Part shown: piece after piece, positions 47,001-58,864 of the stretch | Position numbering within the stretch: the first letter of the stretch is position 1 | How the letters are laid out: each line of letters opens with the position of its first letter | Assembly: GCA_029851415.1 (NCBI GenBank) | Contig: CM056741.1 | Span: 145,874,522-145,938,521 of the forward strand | DNA length: 64,000 nt | Direction of reading: 5' to 3' | DNA from: Eretmocerus hayati | Lineage: Eukaryota > Arthropoda > Insecta > Hymenoptera > Aphelinidae | The notes under the pieces: generated by a model | The model's database searches: none | The model's input: the letters and a program-made list of their open reading frames with translations, nothing else | Told to the model about the DNA's origin: nothing | Position numbers and translations under genes: made by a program

Positions 47001-50000
47001 TGAGAAAGTCGATGGATGGAGCTCACAATTGGTTTATGACGGGCAAGTATTAGGCCATTAGCGCGCCGGGACTGCCGCAAAAAATTTTCAGTCGCGAGCT
47101 ACGATCTATACAACGGATCAGTAAGGAGAGGTCAGCTGTACTTTAAGTACAGCTGACCTCTCCTTACTGTAGACCATAGCCTCGTTATGGACAAACGGAC
47201 GTACGAAAGGGAACGCGGATAATCTCAACCATAAACGAAATCTCACGCGGGTTCAGGGCCCAATATACCTATGGATAGGGTGCTGAGTAGAGTCAAACGA
47301 TACTGTTGACTGGAGATCGATTATCGTTCAACTGCGGTTTGTGATTCTAAGATAAAGCTGTACAATCTCAAAAATTGAAATGATCAAATTGCGGCAAGTG
47401 TAGTGATCACTGTGGACAGTCATCTATCAATCCTCGATGCCTGATTTTTTTGCAATTTTTTGATATATTCCAAAACCTTGTAGGAGTTTTAGTTTTTGAG
47501 ATACTATTTTATTTTCAATAACAAACAATTCGTCATTCATAACATATATCGGATTCATTCTTGTGCGATCCTCTTAAGCACATGTTCAAGTGAGGCTCCA
47601 ATTTTTTTCCGGCCAATTACATCATTTCCCTTTCGCCGGCGAGCAGTCAAAGTTAGTGCCGGAAAAAAAGGGCGGAAAAATCGGACTTTTTTGCAGGAAT
47701 TTGATCACAGCTTGATCAATTTTTGATCAATTTTGACCCAAGATGGCCCAGCATTTAGCCTAAGGGTGTCCGCTGAGGCCCCCATAACTCAAATCATTAT
47801 ACGATTTTTTTCCTGATAGCAGATACAATTTTAGCCCAGGTGTCAATAATTTTGTCTTGGATAGTAGGTAGCCAGCATTTTGCTATCGACGTTGGCGTGA
47901 ATATCATCCTTACTCGCTGGATACTGCCAAAAACTCGGTTTTGCTAAAATAACTATTCACTTCGTGTGTAAGAACACCGAGTGTGACAAAATCTCCGTTG
48001 ATAACATCTTCGATAACACCCTTATCGCTCAAAAATCGGTTTTGGTATTCGACAAGTTCATTTAAAAAATTACTCACCGCGACGAGCTCCACAAAGAATA
48101 TAAAATATGCACGCACGATTTTACGGCGTTACATATATCTTCAGTTAAAATGTGTAAATATGGTGGCACTTCCCAATCAATATTTCATTGGGCAATATTG
48201 CAATGCGACCATTTTATCCATCAGTTAGAGATAAGCGTCGGAAGTTTATCAAAACTCAGAATATTGTACGGCTCAAGAAAATATAACATTTGACTCGTAT
48301 GTAACAAAAGAGATTACTTTGGTATAAGTTGTTAGGAGGGTATTTATATTGAATAGTTATTGAAGTTTTTTAGTCATCAGCTTGAATATAACGAGAAACT
48401 GGTAAATTTCTTATTGTGATACTTTTATGCCTTTATGAAATATAGGTGGAAACTTTTGGGGCTAATCTGAATATCTTGGGAAAATTCGTAACGTACACTA
48501 CTTTTGGAAATCTTTCCTAATATTTAAAGTTATAAAGAATCAAGATTTGAAAAAAATTGATTTCTGCTCGGAATTGTACGAGAGCAAGCTCTTTTATGTG
48601 AGAAATGTCAAAGCTGTAGGTATAAAACTCTTGATACTCGCCTTATGACAAGTGGATTGATTTTCACTGAGTTATATTCTCTATAATAAAGTAGAGATGG
48701 ACTGCCTTGTTGAATGAATGACGGTGGGAACCCTGATGCACTCGTCACTATACTGATATCAGCACAATTTCTAAAAATTTCGGGCTTCCCACAGCCCACT
48801 GCCTCCGTACCGTTATCACAGGTACCCCACATATTTCCTGTTAGGAGTAGATGTGAGAAAAGATATTACCATTTAAATCACTATTTAGTAAAGAACTATA
48901 TAAAAAATGTTTAAATATCGATCCATTAACTACGGTGGAGAACTTGGAGAAAGTGTAGCCTCCCAAAAATTGATATATATCATCAGCTGGAAGCTCAAGC
49001 TCGAGATCAAGAGAACAAGTTTCGGGCACGAAAAAGCGTAATTGCGTGCCAAAAGTCTATTGAAAAAATTCAATTGATTGGCGTGATTCTATCAAAGTAG
49101 AATAAAACAAAAATTTCAATTCTGCGGCGGTCAAAAAGATGTAGTTTTTCCATACCTGTATAATAATTCCATTGTAAGACGCACTGCGAACAAGTTATGT
49201 ATGGTGGCAGTTGAACTTTATATCTGAAGATAGCTTTCTTGTCCGAGTCCAGGGGAATTATAAACCTCGGGTCGTCTGTCCCCGCTAAGTAGAGTGGATG
49301 CCTGCATTGAATAAATAAAACAATATCACACGATTCAAACTAATCTGCTGCCAAAATAACCGCGAGGTATCGACTCGTGCACAAAACTGAACCTGTTGAT
49401 TCAAAGTTGATGGGAGCAGCGAATCGTACCTCTCTTCTTTTCTTCTGAGCTCGCAGAATTCCTCGCAGAGAAAGAGATTTTAACCCTGAGCTTGATTGTT
49501 AAACGTTTTACGGTTGTTAAACTGTTCCTCTTGTTATTCCGAGAAATCTTAACGTAGAGAACTTTATTGATTCTCAACGATACGGAAATTCGGTTTCCTC
49601 TCATCGAAATTTCCACGCGCGTCAACGGCATGGTTTACGCGTATAAAATGAAACGGGAGGCTGTCGCCGACTGAGAAACTTTTTACGCACGAGGGATGCG
49701 CAGTTACCGTGGACAAGTATAGTGAACTTCAAGGAGTAGGGAGTCCGATCAAGAAGGAGTAACTCAAGCTCGAAGTCAAGACAGAGATGGTTTACTATAA
49801 TGCCAGAGCGGTGTAGACTGATAAGGAGGACTAACTCACTAACTCAACATAATGGATGCTGCGCTGAAAACTTATGCAGTCGATCATCAAAAGTTCAAGT
49901 TAAGATTATTCGTAGTCTTAGCAACAATGTACGATAGTATAGGAAATCTTTCCCCATCGCGTATTTTTGAAAGGCTGAAAATGGCGATTTGATGTAAGGT

Positions 50001-52285
50001 TCGCACTCAAATCCGCGAGTTTCCGATACGTTTGCTTATTTATTGAGCTTAGCAGAAACGATGGATAGATGAATGAGTGAAACACAAAGAAAATTCGTCC
50101 ACAATATACGAACAATTATGAATTTACGACCATTCTCCACGCAACCGTGAAAGCCCCGCAGATCACGAACGCTTTTTCACTGAAAATTGTCTTTTGGAAT
50201 GTAATAATACGATAAATAAATTTGTTACTTTTTCGAAATTCATCTTTTTATTATAAAAAATCGACCGTGACAAGAGTACATAACCGTTAATCAAGAAAAG
50301 AAATTTCTCAATATGGAAATTTACTATCGTTTCTCAACACGAGTATCATCAAAATTTGACACAACTCTTGCGGGTTTGCGGGATCGAGAATTTTGCTGCC
50401 TACTACTTACATAATTTTTCGCGAGCTTCCCTGTCAATATTATCAAAAGATGGTGCTTCAGGAAAAAGCGAATTCCAGAAGATGCATTTTTTACTTATGA
50501 TCTTTGAGGATCTTCGAGCCTTTGGTAAGCAAAAAAGACGATATGCGTCAATACTCACTTATCAAAACACTCCTGAGTTGCTTCCTTTTTCGGGTTATTG
50601 TTTGGACAGATGTTCATTTCGAAATATCCCAAATGATTTGATGTGAGCTCTACTTCGACGTCGATTTCCTGAAACAGGAATAGTTCTCATAAACACAATT
50701 AAATCCGAGTACTGTAAGGATGATCCCGGAGATATGCAAAAATTACGATTAGATAGATCAACTTATTCAACAAATGGGTAAATGACATCAAAATCGAAGT
50801 TTTTTGTACTTGTAGGTTTGTTGAAACTAAAAAATCTTGAATGATCCGATCAAAACTGAGTTAATCGTTACACTACGAACTTATAAGAAAGCCCCTTGTC
50901 TGATATTCTGCAGAAAAAGGAAACTTCGCATTGAAAAACGCTCACAAATGAATATTTTTTGTTTCAACAAAACAAGAGTAATTTCAGAAAATAGTACCTG
51001 GCCAACTTGATATCTTCTGGTAATTGTTCCTTTGGCAAATTCTCCACCCGCTTCGTGGGGCCTTGGTTCATCATAATGATAGGGATCACCGCAAACTCCG
51101 CATTTGCCCTCATTCTGCACCCATTGAACTATCGAAAAGGAAATGTTAACAAAATTCAGCAAATTCTTCATCCTCTGCATTCAACAGATCTAATATTGCT
51201 TCATATTACTTAAAAAAATTTTCCGTGTTGGTCAATGAAAAAAATCCATCGCGCGCGGTCTGATGAAAATTGGCTTTTTTGGCGTAGGGCGACAAAACAG
51301 ACATTTTTCCTCCCGGCTTGGTTAGGAAAATTGGCGTTTAGTCGCCCTGATATCAAAAAACAGTATTATGAACCCCGCTCGTCGGGCCGTTTTGGGGCAC
51401 GGGAAATATTTTCCCCGGTCCCCAAAACGGACAGACCTCGCATCGGTACATAATTTACATACTATTCCACAATAATTTCTAAATGAGCCGGACAACATCC
51501 TTTTCTTTACAAGGAAAATCCTGAAAAAATCGGTGCCCAATTTGGAATTTCATAGTTATCATTTGGAAATGAATTCCCGTAAGACGGATCCGATCTCATC
51601 GCATCCAAGCATGCACCAGGAGAATGATTCTTCAAATATCGTTCTTTTATTAGATATCTCAAGATAAAAGTCACGCACTAAATCTTCATTCAGGGTAGCA
51701 AAGTATAAATTCAGAGTTGATTATCGCCAACAAACAGTAAGAATACCGACCCGAATATCCGCCACAGTAAAGTTCATTGTCATTGTAGTTGACAGGATTG
51801 GGAAATCCAAATCGCCACATGCTATTGCGAGCCGGTGGGTCCATCAATCTCCCATGGCACATCACACCTCCATATCTTGACCGCTGGAAAGAGAACAAAA
51901 TGACTATTTGTATGACAACTATGACAACGCGATCGGTCAGCCTTTGATCAGCCAAAGCTTTTGTCAAGGTTGACTGAGATTGCGCAAGTGATCCATCACT
52001 TCGTTAGAAATTTTTCTTACGATTTATCAAGAAAGATACAAGAGCTCTTTTCATTTGTCCTTATAATTAATTATAAGCATTCTGCAAGTTTTGCAATATT
52101 CAATATATTATTCTTAGTAAGTTTTTAAATTTTTTATCTCTGTAACGTCGAGAGCTCTACTTGGAGAATCTTATATTTTTTACCAAAGAGGATCGCTGTG
52201 ACGATCGATAGAAACACAAGGATACACTCACCGAGACAAAGTACAGCAGGCAAATGAAGAATAATACTGTCTGGGACATCGTCAT
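44014..52285 (-). CDS. AA15-family lytic polysaccharide monooxygenase, 8 exons, 334 aa
   Basis: Exons on the minus strand: 52285-52232, 51883-51751, 51128-50998, 50668-50559, 49301-49156, 48837-48642, 44519-44403 and 44131-44014. Phases agree throughout (1005 nt). A signal peptide (MTMSQTVLFFICLLYFVS...) precedes HGRLMDPPARNSMWRFGF. His28 would become the mature N terminus and half of the copper-binding histidine brace. The second histidine is His87 in PRPHEAGG. Other family marks are NYNDNELYCGG, GKCGVCGD, TCSQCVLQWNYYTG and MWGTCDNGTEAVGCG. AA15 enzymes are secreted copper oxidases that cleave chitin or cellulose. The C terminus (258-334) is cysteine-rich with two copies of C-x3-C-L-x2-P-S-x-C-P-x3-C-Q-C. 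Intron 6 has a GC donor (AAG/GCGAGT) and holds a 3.2-kb transposon. No break is seen. The natural substrate cannot be read from the sequence. Confidence 0.95.
44666..47867. mobile_element. 3.2-kb fold-back element with 482-bp arms, in an AA15 intron
   Basis: The arms 44666-45147 and 47386-47867 are reverse complements, nearly identical (only scattered single-base differences seen). The ends are CTACTATCCAAGACAAAATT and complement. The interior (45148-47385) has no transposase. It includes a segment near 45490-46010 resembling the 14.3-kb element (GGCTCATCTCAATATTTT, then AGCTTGTTCCGAAGCTTG). It also has an inverted pair near 46816-46932 (CAAAACTCGAAT / ATTCGAGTTTTG) and a perfect short palindrome at 47119-47169. 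The open frames in the two arms are mirror images and not genes. No target duplication was found. Confidence 0.9.
47119..47169. repeat. Perfect 24-bp-arm palindrome
   Basis: CAGTAAGGAGAGGTCAGCTG-TACT pairs fully with the following complement around a 3-nt loop (TTA). It lies inside the fold-back element, near its right arm. Confidence 0.95.
51393..51437. repeat. Short hairpin in an AA15 intron
   Basis: CCGTTTTGGGG and CCCCAAAACGG flank a GGGAAATATTTTCCCC-type centre. A looser outer pairing of GGGCGAC and GTCGCCC surrounds it at 51288-51345. It may be the remnant of a small MITE within intron 2 (51129-51750). Confidence 0.6.
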
Positions 52286-52413
52286 TTTAAACAGTTTCGA
52301 TTAAAACCACATGGATCTAGAACAGAGAAAAGCGTGAAATGATGAATTATTTCTATTACTCACTTTAGTTTTGCACATTTGGGTAACTTCGTTAAGCCCA
52401 AGGTGCCCATCAC

Positions 52414-52809
52414 ATGTACGATCTCAAACTCGTGATGTTTTTTGCCCTGCAACTAATGCTTCATGTATTTTCAACGTCAGAAAATTTTTCGAAAATCCAC
52501 TTTCGGCCGTTTAGTCAGCGTACTAAACGATTTTCAACCAAGTTACCTATACTGCAACCATTTCTAGAAAAAAATTTTCAAAGCTCTGGAATATTGAATT
52601 TGATATTACCCATAACTAAAGATTCAGAGATATCTCGTGAGGTACGGATCAAGATCTTGCGTGTTCCGAGTTACAGGGCAAAAGTAATTATCACACCTGA
52701 GAATATCATAAAGAAAACCAAGCAGGAGTTCGTCAGCTTCACTCGAAGAATAAGCAAAGGTGGCGCATTATTCGCATCGAAGGGTGCAAAGAACATCTGG
52801 TGGTATTAA
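52414..52809 (+). CDS. Putative secreted basic protein, 131 aa, unrecognised
   Basis: A single open frame of 131 codons starts MYDLKLVMFFALQLMLHVFS, a good signal-peptide pattern (charged start, hydrophobic core, small residues), with likely cleavage after about residue 20-23. The mature part is rich in K and R and has RTKRF, which could be a processing site. It ends GAKNIWWY. It is the longest frame here not explained by a known gene, repeat or shadow. It lies head-to-head with the AA15 gene, with 128 bp between start codons, so a shared promoter is possible. I recognise no domain. A chance ORF cannot be excluded. Confidence 0.45.
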   Translation: MYDLKLVMFFALQLMLHVFSTSENFSKIHFRPFSQRTKRFSTKLPILQPFLEKNFQSSGILNLILPITKDSEISREVRIKILRVPSYRAKVIITPENIIKKTKQEFVSFTRRISKGGALFASKGAKNIWWY

Positions 52810-55800
52810 CTTTTAGTTTTGTCAAAGAAAATTCTGTTGGGTAGTTTCAAGTTTTGCATGCTTAATATACGACATGGGCATTTCTCTGGAACTTTTACAC
52901 CTGCTGGAATACAGCTATGGATGATAATATGAGAGAACAATCGAATCTATCGGTCCCGATCGAAGTGAAAATATCATAATCCAAGTTTTGAAATAAGGTA
53001 TTTTTGGCTCCTGTATGATTATAAGCAGGTTGATTCATTCTATACCTCACTCGAAGAGAAAAAACGCGGGGAAGATCCTGTGGAAGTACTTGGTACTCTC
53101 GTACAGTATTATGGATACTCTGTCGAGGCCGTGCAACTTTTCGGGTTGATTCCAGCTGTACTTATTTGGTGGATAATATATTGAAGAAAAATGGCCCAGA
53201 AAAGCGATGGTGTGCTACCAACTCAGCCAAGATTTCACGACTTCGAAAATTGGTAATAAAAAATCAATGATGTCTCGTCAACTCAAAGATGATTGCGCCA
53301 AGCTCATGCCGTGACTCTGAATGCAATTTTCAAAACACATATCTAAAGTAGATGCAATCTCGGAGATTTTGCGACAAAGCTCGTGTTTGTGGAATTTTCC
53401 TGTCTAGGACACGACCGTTCTGACGTAAAACATAAAAAACGTGACTCATGAAAAAAGTTCAGTTTTTCTCACCCCACATAGGCGGATTGAGCTATATGTA
53501 TGGGTAAAACCAATAATATCGGATACCCTCACCGTATGAAGCTACGAGAAGCCCAAGGCATTCGTTGAAATTATCAATCTTGCCAAATGTATGCTTAAGA
53601 AATTCTGGGAAATCGACGAAAAATTACTCAGAGCTCGACTCGTTAACGTGATTTTGGCGATGCCACCAACGCTGTATGGGTGATTATGAGATAACTTAGG
53701 TATTTCGAGGGCAAAAACGGCGGGGGTCGGGATTTGGACCAAAAATTGACTAGTTGAAATATAGCTGCAATCTAACTGCTCATAGGTGTTTTCCAATCTA
53801 TCTGACATCCAAAAACAATTCCCAGACGGGCATAAAGGTTAGTCAATCTATGTAAAAGATATGAGCAATTTTCGATATATTTTTGCCACGGTAAGGACAT
53901 TTTGGCATGAAAAGTGATCTCAAAAGCGTAAATCGAAACGGATCGTTTTTTCCGAATACATGGCCTATTTTTACGGCGAGAGTAGACTGTGAAAAAATTT
54001 CTGGACCTTGACGTTGCATAGTGCTCGAGAGCCAGTGACCACGGTAAGGACAACTCTTATTTTGCAACAGAAAAATTGTCCATAAATTATCGAGTGGAAA
54101 GCTGTTCACGTAATTTATCATTCCGCTGGTGGTAGAATTTCGTTTTTTGGGGTATCACGAATCAATTACCGCCGTCATAGAGCCGTTTGAAGCGATTCGC
54201 TGACCCGGAGTCGAATTATCGAGAAGCATTCGAAAAATTTGCAAAATTCCAGGACAGAATGTCGGCTGTGTTTTGACTATTCTGAAGTGAGACTTGATAC
54301 TCGATTTGTACATAATATCACCGTTTTATAACCCAACTTTGATGTTTGAGTGGTGCGGAACCGAGATTGAATCAACATCTCGGTAAACTACACAATTGAA
54401 ATGTGCAACTCCAGTTCAGGACATGCCACTGTAAGGACATTTTGACCACTTTTGGTAAGCTCAGGTCCACATCAAACTTATATCCGTTCCTGGAACTATT
54501 TAGGACATCTTCATTTCAATAGAATACACTAGATATCATCGTTAGACTCATCATATTTGGTCATTTAATATGAATTCGAGGTCAGGACATCAAATGCATA
54601 AGTTATCTCAGAATCACCCATATGAGTTTCAATAGTTGATTTGTAACTCTCAATACTACGCAAATACGTGAGCAAAGGGTCCTAGGTGTGCGTTGAGCGA
54701 ATTTCATTTTTCATTTTCCAACGATTCTCAGCAAAGTGCAAAAGTCCCAGAGAAACGCTCATATGTCTGCACCAATTCCACATAAATTCATCATCACTTC
54801 GTTCAAAAGAACAATATTTCCCATTTTTAATCCCGGTTGCATACAAAGTGAAGGTACTTTTAATATGCGAAAGTTGAACAAATTTTTGCTCTAAAAAACC
54901 ATGCCAAATGGCATTGACATGTATGACACATGCGCTGTGCGAGTACTCCTCTTCCTCTGGAATTCATTGGATGTACGGGTCATGCGAGTCGGGTGCAATC
55001 AGCGTATCTCTTTTGCTAAAAAAAAGTAACGATACCATCAATAATGAAACTATATCATTGTGATTTGTGAGAGATAACGAATATGACGCGTTATTCATCC
55101 TGTACACCCGTGATCCTGCAAAATCGAGTGTAATATGTTGCGTCTTCGATTCTGACATTGGGTTAGGCGCGAGTTTGGGCGATGACTTATCAGCAACGCG
55201 TGTGCACGATCTTGAAGAAGACCGCGTCTCGATGAATATTCAAGTTTTTTCCAACTGATGATGTTAGTTCTTGGTTAAGATCTTCTAATTCGGATGTCAC
55301 GTGTTGTCTGGTGAAGATTTAAAAATGTTATAAACTGTATACGATTGGGCTCTAAATTTACAAATGTCGATAAATCGACAAGACTGAATCATTTAAAGAG
55401 AACTAGTGGATATTGCAGTATCATACTGAGGAGAACAATAGTATATTACGCGTCGAGTGGGGGAAAACTTTGCTGGACGTTGGCGAAGCCGACGCGTGGA
55501 CCCCACCGGTGGGGGCCACGCGTCCAACTCTGTGTGCGGCGGTGATCGAAATCGCGATTTTTGCCGTCGTAGTGAACGCGAGAGTGAACGTGTTAAGAAC
55601 AAAGTTTTCGTCACAAGACGCGTATGCTATTTTATCGGTCATTATGTAGAAACAGCGTATTTCCACGCATCCTAGAGGGAGGACGCGTGGAAACATGCTA
55701 TTTTTACGTACTGGCCGATAAATTCAATTAAATACAAGAATTTATTCTGCAATTCTGCAAATGCAGATGAGATTAGAAGTCCATTAGATATTTTCTCTTT

Positions 55801-55838
55801 GTGAAGTCACACTTCTAAGGAAATCAACGCATCCGACC
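52810..55838. other. No gene assigned; scattered short repeats
   Basis: The phrase CCAC(G/T)GTAAGGACA occurs near 53885, 54037 and 54428, suggesting transposon remnants. Two hairpins are present: GACGCGTGG / CCACGCGTC at about 55490-55527, and a 95-bp stem near 55632-55727 with TTTCCACGC / GCGTGGAAA. A 64-codon frame at 55067-55258 is protein-like but has no support. Confidence 0.4.
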
Positions 55839-56458
55839 TCACAGTGTTCCTGAAGCGCTCGAAAGTTTTGCGAAAATGACGAAAAAAACTGGATACTGAC
55901 AGGGCCGCGTCGGGGCTCACGGCAGGTTGGTGTGAGCCGAGAGGCCGGCCGACAGTCTGTCACTCAAAGTTCGAAAAGTCTTGACTCGTCATGACACTAT
56001 CATACCTTTGGTCGCGGCGAGAGGGCGAGAGTTGAAAAATGTAAATGCGTTATTGACGAAAATGGCTCGACGTAGAAATGGCACGGCCGTGCTTTACACT
56101 AGACACTGCATGTAGGGCGTGCGCACTTGTGCCGGTCCTTTTGAGTTTGAAACTACTTGGCATAGAGTGGCACTGAAATGATCGTAGGATTAGGGAAAGG
56201 AAGGGTTGGATTGAATACACAGGAATTATGCACACACTTGACGCGGTAGCCGACACTAAAATATAGCTTAAGGTTTAAACACACAATACACATACTGATA
56301 GATTATAATAATAACTAAGAACAAAAATGTAACACTGCAAGACCGCGGCGTAACGTGACGTGAATACAGCGTAAACGAGTCGGGGCGCACCGAGATGGCG
56401 TGACGCACGTAGTGGCCTGTCAAAGATTTCGGTAAGCCTTGCCAGTGCTCGGCCTGTC

Positions 56459-56465
56459 TTATATA
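56459..56465 (-). promoter_or_regulatory. TATA box of the solo LTR
   Basis: TATATAA on the minus strand within GGTATATAAGACAGG. It sits downstream of the motif array, as expected at a U3/R boundary. Activity is not known. Confidence 0.5.
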
Positions 56466-56474
56466 CCTATTGGG

Positions 56475-56730
56475 ATGGTCATCCGCGGAATCCGGGGATT
56501 CCCCGGATGCCGCCCGAGGGCATCCGCTAAAAAGCTGGATGCCATCCGTGGGCATCCGGTGAATTGCCGGATTCCGTGGCATCCGCCGATTTCCTGATGG
56601 ATTCCCCGATGGTCATCCGCAGAATCCGTGGATTCCGCGGATGCCGCAAGGGTATCCAGTAATTAGGCGGATGGCCACCGTATTACTCATCTGTGGGCAT
56701 CCGCCGAAAACGCGGATGCCGCAAACAACT
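56475..56730. repeat. GGATGCC/GGCATCC motif array in the LTR
   Basis: About 250 bp in which GGATGCC, GGCATCC, CATCCGC and GGATTCC recur more than fifteen times in both orientations. In the minus-strand LTR this is upstream of the TATA box, so it could be an enhancer-like array. Confidence 0.7.
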
Positions 56731-58377
56731 TATGCGTAAACAAGCTTGGGTAGGAATGAAGTCTATTTGATTATGTATCAAATTGATATGTAAGCGGATC
56801 ATGGCATGAGCTGCGCACGTCAATACGCTATCATCTTCCTCTCATTTTCCCGTTTAAGAATCCGTTTCGACCGAAATCGGATCTGCTTCGACATTAATAT
56901 GCGGGGAAAAAATGTGGAAACCCCATATGATCACGTGTATTTTGGTTAACCTTGATAATGACTCGACGGGCGAAGATATAGCCAGTTGCTGATTCAACGT
57001 TTCTGGGGCGGGTTACAGGAGAAGAAACATGTATTTTCATAGAAAATTTCCTGTAGAATTAGCTGGTCGAGCTCATTTTTGATATTTAGAATCGTATGGC
57101 AACAATGCTTGGGCTCATGAGTGCATTCGGCAACAGGGTATGGAGATCCAAATAACGGGCTGATTCATTATTTCTTGACGTATATCTCCATGTAGAATCC
57201 AAATTTGAGGTCTGTTTCAATCCTACTTGCTAGGTTACCATTTGAAAAAACAACCGGAAAAACCTTGCGGAAAACTACCACGATTTCCCAAGAACCATCA
57301 CAATTTCGCAGAACAAAAGTTGAAGAAGTAGGCTTGAGGTACAATCTAGGTACGTTTTCAGATTATTTCACCTTTGTGATCATATTCAGCAGACTAAGCA
57401 AACTCGGACGAACTCTGTGCGGAGATATCTTGTCTCATTGCAAAAAAATACCTCCTTGATCGATAGACTGGAAAACTTGGCTGAGAATCGAAAAAGTGAT
57501 GGATCTTGGGAAATCGTGGTAGTTTTCCGGAGTTCAAATGGTAACCTAGCAAGTAGGATTGAAGCAGACCTCAAATTTGAATCCTACATGCAGATATCCG
57601 TTAAGGAATGATGAACCAGCTCGTTATTTAGACCTCCACACCCGAATGGTGCCGAATACTCTCATGAGCTCAACTGATCGAGTTCTACTGACAGTTCTCG
57701 CGCCATTTCCTCCGCATCTCAAATACGATTCTAGATATCAAAAAACAAGTTCAGCCAGCTAATTCTACAGGAAATGTCCTATAAAAATACATGTTTCTTC
57801 TCCTGTAACCCGCCCCAGAAACGTTGAATCAGCAACTAGCTATATCTTCGCCGGTCGAGTCATTATCAAGGCTAACCAAAATACACGTGATCATATGGAG
57901 TTTCCACATTTTTCCCCCGCATATTAATGTCGAAGCAGATCCGATTTCGGTCAAAACGGATTCTTAAACGGGAAAACGAGAAGAAGATGATAGCGTATCC
58001 AGTTTTTTTCGTCATTTTTGCAAAACTTTCGAGCGCTTCAGGAACACCGTGACCTAGTTGTTCATTTGATTGAGAAGCATCACGTAATTATGGAAGACGA
58101 AATCAAATAGCGCATGGGACAACGATACCTGAATCGTGAATGTCCTTCTGCATTGTAGCTCAGATTATTATTCATTTTAAGCAGGTGGTATTTGTATTGA
58201 CCAAATCATTGTCACAGGAAGTAGCAGCCAAGTTGGCTATGTTCTCGAGATTCTTGGAATCGAAGGAGTTACAATTGGAAAACTCTGTTCTCCAAAAAAA
58301 TCGTGCTAGACACCGACTTCACGAGATGCGTAGGAACCTATGAATATTTCTTTTGAATCTTCCAGTTTTTTCAGTAG

Positions 58378-58864
58378 TTCCGGGATTATTTTAAGCGAGA
58401 TTCAAAACTACCAGTGGTTACTCCTATAAGCTTAAGACGCGTATTTCAATTGTTCAATCTTCATCGACTTGTACTGTATCGAAGAATACTGCCAGCGACA
58501 ATTGATTGTACTGGTTTACTTTGTTAAGAACATAAACAATGCTGAAAAAATACCATCATACGACGAATGCATTTTAGCTTTGAGACAACTTTCAAGAAAG
58601 AGAATTTATATGGGAGATCGGCCGAGAATACCGATATATCGAGATTATCTTCGTCAGTAAGAAATTTGTGAGATACTTGAGCTTTTTTCTCTTTCCACTT
58701 CTTGAAATATTTTACACAGGCGTGCCAATGCTTTCAAGACTACTTCAAGCAAATTGAGAGTGAACTCTGCAGATCAATGGATTTCAAAAAATCGAGAAAA
58801 AATCACAAGGTTTCAACCAAACTTCCTGTTCTTGTGGCCTACATCTACTATTGTGAGAATATGA
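58378..58864 (+). CDS. Three-exon fragment of an unrecognised gene, 122 codons
   Basis: Exons 58378-58522, 58578-58656 and 58720-58864 join in frame through introns of 55 and 63 nt with GT-AG borders (GTTAAG...TTTTAG and GTAAGA...ACACAG). The reading is open from FRDYFKRDSKLPVV through MGDRPRIPIYRDYL to STIVRI and TGA at 58862. The product is basic, rich in R, L and S. RDYFKR and RDYLRQ may reflect an internal repeat. No start codon or preceding exon was placed; the frame before 58378 is closed by TAG, so an upstream exon is required. No family was recognised. Confidence 0.35.

Larger units (their letters stand above)
55897..56822 (-). mobile_element. Solo LTR, 926 bp, with 4-bp target duplication ATAC
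   Basis: The insert starts TGACAGGG, ends GCACGTCA, and is flanked on both sides by ATAC (55893-55896 and 56823-56826). The intact right arm of the host element has a single ATAC at the corresponding site. TG...CA ends with a 4-bp duplication are typical of LTR retrotransposons. On the minus strand a TATA box (GGTATATAAGA) lies 0.36 kb from the 5' end, preceded by repeated GGATGCC motifs, as in a U3 region. No internal coding part is present. Confidence 0.8.
55839..58052. mobile_element. Fold-back element interrupted by a solo LTR
   Basis: Ends TCACAGTGTTCCTGAAGCGC (55839 onward) and GCGCTTCAGGAACACCGTGA (to 58052) are inverted. The arms pair along almost their whole length, meeting near 57390-57410. 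Landmarks include TACGCTATCATCTTC, ATCGGATCTGCTTCG, CGGGTTACAGGAGAAGAAAC and CAAATTTGAGGTCTG with their complements at right. Without the 926-bp LTR and its duplication, the element would be about 1.28 kb. There is no transposase. Confidence 0.85.

Noticed and set aside
55067..55258. Protein-like 64-codon frame ending DLEEDRVSMNIQVFSN
   Set aside because: No start context, no partner exons and no recognisable family; length is within chance expectation.
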